From Doris montereyensis (taxonomy: Eukaryota; Mollusca; Gastropoda; Nudibranchia; Dorididae): a DNA stretch of 64,000 nucleotides. Positions 1-11,550 of the stretch are shown here, one piece after another. The first letter of the stretch is position 1; the number at the start of each line of letters is the position of its first letter. A program made the translations under genes and the position numbers. Under the pieces are notes generated by a model. The model was not told the DNA's origin. It was given only the letters and a program-made list of their open reading frames with translations, and did no database searches. Where the stretch lies: NCBI GenBank assembly GCA_037039925.1, contig JAXRKP010000006.1, positions 197,001-261,000 on the forward strand. Direction: 5' to 3'.

Positions 1-3000
1 GATGAGATAGCAACAACACATAATCAACAAGCAAATACTAGAGATCGCAAACAGTTTCTTTTCTCATTGAAATTGACCCTGTCCACCATTGCGGTGATGT
101 CACGGTGAATTTAAGAGGAAACAGCAAAATGATAAGTGAAATAAGGAAAGAAGTAGGACCTACCAACAGCGCCCACTCGCAAACACAGAAGAAATCAGCA
201 ATGGGGTGAGGAGATGAACGCGGTCATGGATAGACTTAAGGAGGGACCATGTAAAGACTGTGCTGTTGCTTTGGGATGAACACCGAAAGGAAAGAGAGAT
301 AGAGGACGTCCACAAACAACATGCTGCAGAATGGTGGAGAAAGGGAGGAATGAAGAGGGATAGTCTTTCTGGGAAAGTGCCAGAGCAGCCCAGGATAGAG
401 AAAATTGGAGGGAACATGTCCAGGCCTTATGTGCCTCCTTGACACAGAAAGTTAAGGGTTAAGGTTTACAGGTTTTATTGTCTAAAGCCATGTTGGATAT
501 CCGTTAGGATGCTATGTTTATCTAGTGATTCATTATGTTACGTATTGTGTGTTCCAAAAGCCTACAAGTTACTGAAGTTTGACAAACAGGTCTGTAATTT
601 TCTGCTCTTGATCAGTCTCCTTTATTTAATAATGAGACTATATTTGCATTTTACAATCAATTGGAACTTAAGCTTGGTTTAAAGATGTCTGGAATAACAA
701 CACATAGATGTCTGTTATTTCATATGCACATATTTTCAATATTTTCCCAGGTATTTCACCTGGTGGTGCACATGTCACTTTATGTTCATTAATGTTAAGA
801 GGTCATTTTAGTGCTCCTGTTCTTGTGATCTTTATGGAATTCATTTCAGCTTTAGATTGGGGGTTTTGCATCAATATATTATCATTTTCAGGTCCGAAAT
901 TCCAACATCTTCCTCGTTTCTACTTTTGATGTATAATCTAATAATCCGACCCGGTGTAATTATGTTTGTATATATATATATATATGACATTCAGTAGAAC
1001 CTCTCTAATCGGGACCCTGGGGAATCGGGAAACCGGCCAATCGGGAAGAAATGTCAGGGAACAAAATTTAGTACTAATAGTAATGGCCTTGAAAAAAAAT
1101 ATCAATGGCCTACTTCAACCACATCTCGCAAGTATAGTACCGGCGCTTTTCTGTACTTTGCATGAAATTACCGTATTTCCATAATGGGCGTTCATTTTCT
1201 CCTTTTCCAAAACAATTACAGTGATACTGGAACAGTAGGCAACTTTGTTTATCATTGGTAAAATATCTTGCTCTCTTGGCTTTTGGCCAAATTTTGTCAG
1301 TTTGAGCCTCAGACATGGAAAGCAAAACAAAATGTGTTGCCATTTCAAAGACTTGCCATGTTAGCATGTTCCATGAGCCCTTTCATAATAGGCTTAGTCT
1401 TTTCACAGTAATTATGGACAAACTTGTTGAATGAGAGGATCCTCCTGGAAAGACCAACACTCTTGTACCTGTAAAGAGAGAGCATAGTTATAAAACGAAG
1501 ATGATTTTCTGTTTAAATTCACGAATTACTCATTACAAAAATACAAAGTCTAGATGTATTCCTAATTTAACTGGGATCATGCTCAGGTCAATCTTTAATG
1601 ATGGATAGTGGCAAAGTCCATCCGTTATTTATGGCGAACCGAATGACGGACGAGCTCCTTTCACCATTAAAATTAATGACAGATAGTGGCAAAGTCTATC
1701 CGTCATACTTGCTAATAGCGCTGGCCTCTATATAATATAGACAAGATAGTAGATAGAATGCGATCTCGGCTTTGGCACACAATCGTCCCCCCTGTCTCAC
1801 TCAACCTTCTGAAGAATTATATATATAATCTAGATCTAAAGCTAGATCTAGATGTTATAAGATTTTAGATCATAGATCTAACTAGGACTAGATTTACATT
1901 TCTAGATCTAGATTCTTGATCCCTCATGGCCAGTGATGACGATAGCGCGTGCCTGACTATTCTGCCATTATCAAATGAAATGTTGTATACGTCAAAATTT
2001 TGACAACTTCACTTTTTGATACTTTCCAATATTTTGTGCCCTAATTAATCTACCCATGTCAGCAACATTTTTAAAAACAAGAGAAATAATAACAATTTAA
2101 ATTTCAAAGAGTGCCGTATCCGTGTTTCGGCATGCCTCGTTACCAAACGAACTGCCATATCCCTCGATTATGAAATGAACTGCCGTATCCATGCCTCAAT
2201 TACCAAACGAACTGCCGTACGTGTGTCTCGATTACCAAATGAAGCGCCATATGTCGAGCTGACCATCCACTCCGTCAGTCAAGTGGGAGAGAAAGACGTA
2301 ACACTGTGACTGAGTATCAGTCCCATTGCAAAATGCTGATATGCCTGACTGGTAGGTTGGTGTCTTTCATCTATCGAGTTACGTTAGTCAAGTGGGCGGG
2401 TCAATCTTATTTTAACGCCTTTAACTTTAATCGACACTTCTGTTTCTACTGATTCTGTTGCAAAATATATTTTCTGACTAAATTCATCTTGATTTTAGTT
2501 TGTATGCTGTTGTTAGTGAATAATTACATAACACACTATCTATCAAAGCTAATGAATTCATAGCAGCCTAATGTGAAAGCCTAGTCTCCCCCCACACGGT
2601 CAACAGCGGCAATTGCATATATGGCACTTCAAATGATAATCGCAAGAGATTTTTCAGCCAGGAAGAGCGCCTCGTATGTGTTGATTGAGCTGAGACCCCA
2701 CGGAATCAAGATACGGCAGTTCAATTGATAATGGCCGGTGGATTTTGGTCCCTACGTTTTCAAACGAAGTGCAGTAAGCGTTATATTAGGTAATCCACCA
2801 CGGCCAGATGGTTGCCCGTTTATTTGAAAGCATCTATGTCATGGGGCAATAGTTTGGTGTACTTAGTTTGGTATTTGAGTGTAGTATATATATTTGAGAG
2901 ACCAAAATACGTTTTTCTCAATTGCGGCTAAATGATGAGATCTAGTCCGGCTGCACATACGGCACTTGCGTTCGAGCAACGACAATATTGTCTAGATTCT

Positions 3001-3866
3001 ACTAATATCTGAAAAAAAAAGTTACAAATAGCGGGATTTAGATCTAGGCTTTTTTGTTTTGGCCTCAGGATTGACAGTATGGTTTAGGTCTATTACGCCT
3101 AAAATGTTCTGAGCACAAGTCATCAGTTTCCGCAATCATAGATCAAAATTGCCAAAAAGCACTAGTGCCTCTGCCTGGGAATAGCTACATTATCTGATTC
3201 GGTCACCAACTAGCATTTTAATCAGACTAAGAGATCGTGGCTGGCAAATGAAACTGTGCCAGGCTCTGGCGACACGTATTATGATTACATTAAATCCAAT
3301 GTCATTACTTTCAACCAAAAAGCAAAGTAAAGATAAAGTTTATGAGATACTAAGTTACTGCAAATGCTATGTTTTATGAATTTTTCAATACACCTCATGT
3401 ACATCATGAAAATTCACCCAGTTTATAATATTATTATTTTGCCTGTGAGGGACCAAGGAGAGCTGTTTTATTGCCAAAGTAACAGTTCATTTAATTTTCA
3501 TTTTATCATTAGACTGTTTTAATTGTCAAAACTTGTTTCTTTTCAGAATTCTATTATGCCGAAACACAAGTCAAATTTGAATTACTCCACAACAAATGCT
3601 AGATGTTATTTCCCAGAAACCATATTTCAGAAATCATGAGATTTACTTGCTTCTTCATTTCAACAAGAGAGTTACATTAAATTATTTCAAACTACAAGTA
3701 AAAGACAAGATCCGTATCAAATTCTTTCTTCCGTTAAGCATCAAGTAAGACTGATTATTGACAAGTTATCAAATTGAATATATAGTTTTATATGCTATGT
3801 ATTGTTTGGACACACGATAAATCATCATTCTTTCTTATCCCCCATTCTGGACCGGGTAATTCAGCT

Positions 3867-3919
<53 letters not shown>

Positions 3920-6553
3920 TGGAACCTCTCTAATCGGGAACTCTCGGTGGATTGTAAAATCGTCCCAATTTGCTGGGTTTCCCGATTCCAGGGACCTAGG
4001 GATTTTGGTTTTTCCTCAGCAGAAGTTCTAGTAGTAAGTTATGACACTACTGTGAAGCTTAATTCTCACCATTCAATGGGACCCAATCATTGCCATGCCG
4101 ACCCCGCCAAGTTATTGTCAGGTGACGCCATCTTGGCCGATGGCACTCTTCATTCAGCTGAACTAAGCAGTAGGTGACAAACGTTGTCCCCAAATCTTCA
4201 GAACTATCATTCTTGTAAAGAAAAAGTCTTGTGTCACTAGTATCAGTATCATTTCTGTAAGTGTAAGAATACTAAGATACACACGACACTGATGCTTGCG
4301 TATGTGTACATGTGTGTTTGACTTCATGGTCTGTGAGTAAGCCAGAATTGTATTTTACAATAGTTAATAGGAATGATAATGCCAAATTATTGGCAGATGG
4401 TGGTGTAACAAATTATTTAATTGTTTTTGTAGTGCCAGATCCGCATAAAGTTGAAATTTTTGTTTTTTTTAATTGAAATTTAACCCGTCCACCACTGTGG
4501 TGATCTCAAGGTGAATTAAGAGGAAACAGCAAGATGAAAGATAAGTGAAAGAGTAAAAGGAAAGAAGTATGACCTACTAACATCGCCCGCCAACCACCCG
4601 CACAAAGTTGAAAAGCTGGCAGTAAACGACAATGGTGGTATATCAGGAAGCGGTACAATATAATGTGATTATATTTTCTAAGCTTACAGTGTGCTTCTGA
4701 TGTGTGGCATTGGGAAAAGGATTCTATATCTCTCTCCGTGTCGCTATTCTAGCAGCCATGACGACAAAATTGATGACAAAAATAAAAGCAAAAGCAGAAA
4801 GAAGATTGAAGCGTGGTGAACAAAGGCAGTACAGTAGCAAAATGCGATCAATGACAGGCTTTGCGGAAAGTGATGCTAATACATTAGGATCATGACCTTA
4901 AACGTCAGAAAGAGGCTTAAAGGGACCACTAAACTTTCTAGAAATAGTAACACTTAAAATAAGTAACAATATTAGGTTTGACAAGGCAATCTGATCGTTT
5001 TGGCCGGCTTGAACAGTGGGAAGCAATTAGTGGCCGGTTTGGCCGGGCAAAGCACAACTGGGTGTCTAGTGTGCTGCCGTTTTCAGCCGGGCTAAACTTT
5101 AATGAGTTGACATTTACATGATGAGCACGTGGACAGGGTTGACCATCGCTTGCTACAAAAACACAATGAAACGGCTAATGCAAGACTAGGGACCAATAAA
5201 ATTTCACATGATGACGCACGTGCAACTTAAGACATTAGGGATGAGCCATGGTCATGAGTGACAAACCAGTTATCCAATGGGATAAAGGCTGTACACTCTA
5301 AGAAAGAGGAGACTGCTCATCTTTTATTACATTAATTGGATAGGACATGAGGGTAATACAATGCAATTTAGCTAAGTAGGAAGAACAAGGAATATTTAAT
5401 CATAATACAAATATACTTTTATAAGACAGTTATCGTTTAGAAATGGTTTTAAAACAGGCATTTAGATTTATATAAAGAAAAAAATGGGTTTCACTGAGAA
5501 TTTAGGATTTGGACAAGGCAATCTGATCGTTTTGTATCTTTTATTTCAATTTCAAAATTGAACTATTGATGATGCCGCTGGTCACTCTAAATGGTATGCC
5601 CAGACATTAGTGGAAGAAAGTCTGTTATTCTAAAGGTGAAGTGATCTCCTAAACATGTCGTTTTTCTTAAAAAGCAGGAGCTCTATCTAATGAGGTGGGG
5701 GCTGTATAGGGGAAGGATACAGATTACATCCATAGTGAAGTGAATAAAAGGAAGATGGCCAATCATTGAAAAACCACTAAGAATGACCTTTGGTAAACCA
5801 AAAGAAAAACGATGGTCACTCACTGTAAAATACATCTCATTGAATGAACTGAGAAAGAAGGAACAGTTAGGGACCAGCAACAAAGGAACTTTGTCTCTCA
5901 AATGGTCCATTTGATGATGACATGTGGTATCTGGACAAGAGGAAGAGGAAGTGTATAGATATTAGAAACTACAAGTTCTATCTTCCTACTGTATAGAAAA
6001 AGAACTAGGAAGGGACACATCAGAAGTGGGGGGAGAGAAAAACCACTAAATTGCGTAGGGGTGGGGGCTGTTTGAGGATTACCATTGAACTGTAGGAAGG
6101 GTTACAAAAACGTGGTCACTCTGTCATTGAATAGAGTGATACTAGTGATAGACATAGGATAGGGGAGGAGTTTTCAAAAGCATGGGAAGCATAGCTGAGG
6201 AGAGGTGTTAGGTCTGGGATAGAGCGCGATACACACTTGTGAAAGCAATAAACCGGGGGGCCTGTTTCTGTCATCATGGGAATGTACTACCTATGCACAT
6301 TGGACTCGGTCCTTGGGATTAGGGAAAGGTGGTTGGACATTTCCTCTGGTATTTGTATAGTATTATAGTTCCATAATTTTATTTAGATGTTAGAATGAAA
6401 ATAATTCCTTTAGAAATAAAGATAAATGTTGTTCATTGAAACTCTACCACATAAAGTTCGACACAGCCAGCCACGCTATTATTGAATGACTGGAGTAAAG
6501 CCTGACCATGCAGCCATGTGCCCCCCTCCCCCTCCCGCTTTATATGTTACCTC

Positions 6554-6609
<56 letters not shown>

Positions 6610-9600
6610 CTCTATCCTCTCTATTCTCTTTCTTTATCTTCCTCGTTCTCTTTATGTCTCCTTTCCTCTTCCTCTCTCCCTTTCTATCCTCCCTCCTCTA
6701 TATCCGTCTCTCTTACGGCAATTGTATTTCGTTTTCTTCTTTCTTTTTGCCTTCTTTTTTTGTTTATTGCTGATATGAGGCATGCTCTGTTGATGAACAT
6801 TGCACGATGGTCGTTGCACCAATGGCTTTATTAGTATCAGTTTCGTCCAGCATGGTTTAGTGTTTATTTGTTTCTGTCTCCTTGTTTCTTATGAAGGTTG
6901 GGTACACTGAAGATTTCTCGGTCCTGACCCATTTTCTATCTATTTATTATACCTTTCATTAGTAATGGGCCAACTGCATTTTTTATTCCTTTTCATGTTT
7001 GATAAAAATAGGCTGTAATAGATGTTATTGTTAGTAAACAATGCAATATAAACACGATGACAATGACAATAACAAAATGTGTCACTTTACTCAACAAAGG
7101 TCAAAAACAATCACAATAATCACAGGTACGTCGTGGTCAAGCGCGGCAGCCTTGTCAGTCAGGCGAGAAAACTATCGGGGCCATGTGCAGAAGCCTCATA
7201 CACAGCGAAACAAGATTATCGATCGATATTAGGTCAGCCAGCAGGTTAGCCTTACAAGGGTTAAGATATGTAAAGCGCCATGGGACTGATTATAGGTGAA
7301 TGGCGCTATATAAGTGCATACATTATTATTATTATTACTATCATTAATTACAGTTGCTTATGGAACAGTAGAGACTAAAAGCATACAAAATGACCTTCAT
7401 GAGCACTTATTTGCAGATTAAAAACGTTTAGAGTATGTTACCCCTGTACACCAAGAGAATCTGAGCAGTTTTACATTAATGCTTTATTCCATGCAATTGC
7501 ATTGATAAAAGGGACTCGGTAGTCCAGAGGCAAGGTGTCCGCCTCTCAACCAAAAGGTAGTGGGTTTGAGCCCCGACAACAGTTGAAAAATTTTCCAGTT
7601 TTTTCGAAAGCAAAATCTACCCCCTGGTCTCATCTGAGACGGACGATAAAAAGGAGGTCCCGTGTGCAGGTCACAGAACAGTCCGGGCAAAAGATTTTAA
7701 AATTCCTACCAAAAATCCTGAGATCACCTTAGATGTGGATGTGGATAAATCAAATCAAATTTTTAAAAACTTCGACAAAAAAATAAATAAACAAACACAT
7801 TAATATTACAAAATGAAAAAACTTTAAACTTGTGGAGAAAAGTTGAAACAATATGATACAAAATACAATTTACATTCACATATTAATATTATTTCAAATA
7901 CCTGAGACAGGGACACTGTGATTGTTAGAGTCAATGGCCTCAACCTTCCTTTTTTTCCCTGCAGACTGGAAAATTATGGAGAAAAAAAGACCCAAAGAGG
8001 ATGAGCGTAATTAGTGTGAATACAAGTACAATTGACAATAAATCAAAATTTAGAGATAATAGTGAATCAACATTATTCATGAAAACCTCACAAGATAAGT
8101 AGACATAATATGTAAACAAACAATTGTAACAATGAAAATACTGTTTAAAACAAAAGACAGGGTAAAAAGTTTTATATTTATTTATAATCAAAATCATAAA
8201 ACAATATCAAGACAAAACATTGTACACAAAACAGGCTTTAAAATTATGGCATATAAATCTCCTAAAATTTGCACTGCAATAAAAAATTCCATTGTAACAT
8301 CTATGTATATAAAACTGTACATTTCGGAACTTTGACCTCTCAAAACTCAGGAACTGCCGCACCCACAACCTCCATACTTCACATGTACATTTCAAATAGC
8401 CTGCTTTAGGTTCTTAGAGAATAAACTCTTGGATCAAATCAGTATTTCAATTGATTGAAAAAAGATTATTTTGCCTGCGATCCACAAAATTTTTTATTGT
8501 TACTAGATCTAATTTCTCGATTTCCGGTCATTGCAATGAAAAGCTAGTATAACTTCAGTATCAAGTACAAATTTGAGATAATAATCGTACTTGATATCAC
8601 CCACAACCAATACAGTGGTTTCTGAGTTAACCACAGTAAAAGTTCAAGAGACCCAGCTTAATAATAAAGAGAAATCATAATCCAGCATTATTTACTGGGC
8701 GTGTTTGTCATATATATATGGCAGGACAAAATTTTTAAAGATTGAACTTCCCAATTTGTACACTATAAACAACATTAAACCTTGTGCAAATGACAAAGTA
8801 GAAATATATTCAAGGGGATATCTCAGGGCAGAGATGGCAAGCAACCTGTGTGATGGATAACAAAATCTATAATATAAATAGATGTCTATGTGCTATTGAC
8901 TTCCGATTTTTAGTTCAATTTATCATTTAATGTTAAACCATTACAGTTTAACTCAGCAAAAAATGGGCGCGTGCTAGACAGCCAGTTGTGTTTAGCCCGG
9001 TCAATACCATCCGTTCGCTGACTGATTCACATGATCTGGCCATGGATAACACCTTCTCTTTCACCGATCAGGTTGGCTCGTCAAACCTATTTTTGTTACA
9101 TATTTTATCTAAGTACTATTGTTTCTAGAAAGCTCATTTGTCTGTTTAAGCCTCCTTCTGACCCTAAAGGTCATAATCTTAATGTAATAGCGTCACTTTC
9201 CGCAAAGCCCATCATTGATTATATTTTGCTACTGTGCTGTCGCTGTTCAACACATACGTTTCATCGCCCAGCTTCAATCGAATAAAGCTTTCTGCTTTTA
9301 GTCTTATCATCAATTTTGTCATTATGAACTGTTAGAAAAGTGACACAAAGAGAGATACAGAATCCTGTTCCTTATGCTTCCCACGAGAAGAACACAGGAA
9401 GCTCAGAAAATGTAAACACACTGTGGCAATCTGGTTGCCAGGAAGTTGAGTCTACTGGTCAGGGAATCTACACACTAATAAGGAATATGAAAAAGTACTG
9501 AAAGGCCTACAAGATTGAAAATGGAACAGAACAGAGATATTTCCCTGCCCCCCCCCCCCCCCCCCCCCCCTTCATGATCAACGAGGTGAAAAAGAAACAA

Positions 9601-11473
9601 TAAATACATAACAATGCTGAGCGAACTAATGGTGTAGAGAGAGGTGGCCAATGGTGCAACAACCCACCCGCGCAATGTCATCAACAGAGCAAGCTTCATA
9701 ATAACAGTAAACGACAATAAAATATTTTTAAAACAAGAAAACAAAATACAACTAAGCATAAGGGAGACGAGAGAGAGGAGAGGAAGGACGGAGATATTCA
9801 AGGGTAGTGAGGGCTTACAGTGTGATGTTTTCTCCCCGTCTTCTCTCACGATGAGTCGTATTTTGTTTTCTTCTTTCTTTTTATATTTCATTATTGTTTA
9901 TTATTATTATGAGGCTTGCTCTGTTGATGGAAATTGCGTGTTGAGGCATTGAAGCTGAACCGTAGTGTTGTGAGCTTGTAATCATGACGACACTGGTTCA
10001 AGCTCCACGCCGGCACAAGTGGGTTTTTTCCCCAACGTTGTACTCTAAGAAAAGGTATTTCACTCTACTTTTCTCACTTGACTCAGGGGTGAATGAGTAC
10101 CCAGCTATAGGTAGAGAAAGATCTTGTCAGAGTGTGAGTATGAAAAGTCTAACAGGCTTGTGTACGATATTCTTTCCCGGGAGTTGAAAAGGACTTTGAA
10201 TGAAATGGCCTGTTGGGGATAACTGATGCACTTGTGTGGGGATACGGACTATAAATCCATCTTTACTGCGACATCATTTGTTTCTATCACTTGATTCAAT
10301 TTATGTTGTGATAGTAAAACATGCAATCTTTTTCTTGTACTTTGATCATCTTTTATTTTGCTTCCTTTCTGTTTCCTTTTTGTTGTTTTGATTTTCATGG
10401 TCAGTTTTGCTTACTAGTTAGAAACAACACTTACCTCTGAGGAATCTGTTGAGTCTTCAAGAGGCACAGGGTATGGTATGCTGATATGTGCCTGAAACTC
10501 AGCTGTCTTTAGATTCTTCATTTGCTTAAAAGATGAGATAAGAAAAATAAAGGTAATCCAAGAGGTGACATTTTGTTTGAATTACACAAACAAACCAAAA
10601 AGCACATCCTCTGAAAGGGTGAGCTGTGTGGACAATTATTTGTCAGGGTATGTCCTCTGAAAGGGTGAGCTGTGTGGACAATTATTTGTCAGGGTATGTC
10701 CTCTGAAAGGGTGAGCTGTGTGGACAAAGGATGAAAGCTGAGCTGTGGACAATTATTTGTCAGGGGTATGTTTGTCATGAGAAAGGGTGAGCTGTGGACA
10801 ATTATTTGTCAATGTCCTTCTGGAAAGTAGTGAAAGGATGAGCTATGTGGACAATTATTTGTCAGGTATGTCTTCTGAAAGGGTCTGATGTCCTCTGAAA
10901 GGTGAGCTGTGTGGACAGTTATTTGTCAGGGTATGTCCTCTGAAAGGGTACAATGCATTATCATGTCCCCCTTCATCAAAATTTGACATCAATGCATACT
11001 GGAGCTATTTTATCTTACCTGAAAAAGCTCATCAATTTCCAAAACTTTTTGTGGAAATACTTCTCTTACAAGCTGCTCAGACTGCAAAAGAAGAAACAAA
11101 GTTAATTAAGATGTTATTAATTTACCCCTAAAATTTGTGTAAACATTTTACACGTGTGTGCATGTGGTGCATGTGTACATTTGCTTCTTCTTAGCCATAG
11201 CAGAGTCCCTTACAGTAGCCAATATATGTTAAGACTGTGACAATGGCCATTATGTTGCAAAACGCTACACAACTTAAATGTCTTTGGGTAGGGTAAGTCT
11301 CAAAATTATTTTGTGTATTTTAGTCCAAGAAATACATGTAATATAATGAAATTAGTTAGTTTATCATGTGTGCTTATCAAAAGTATACAAGAAAAAAGGT
11401 TCCAGTTGCCAATAATTTACTGACCTGGTACAACATAAAAAGAGAAGTACACTCATAAGAATAGCATTTACAT

Positions 11474-11550
<77 letters not shown>

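Larger units (their letters stand above)
1469..3870. other. PSME3 intron stretch with degenerate repeats
   Basis: No exon was recognised. The stretch contains a local duplication around 'gatagtggcaaagtc' (1600-1715), an AGATCT-rich patch (1818-1915), and many occurrences of the words 'actgccgtat' and 'accaaacgaa' on both strands between about 1940 and 3000. Together these look like an old non-autonomous element or minisatellite. Confidence 0.5.

Noticed and set aside
4704..4895. 63-codon plus-strand frame
   Set aside because: Lies in the dispersed repeat 4757-5110; the inverted copy does not keep the frame.
5003..5511. Insertion flanked by a 23-bp target duplication
   Set aside because: The 23-mer is itself part of a dispersed repeat and no insert boundaries or tail were seen. 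It was kept only as a low-interest observation.
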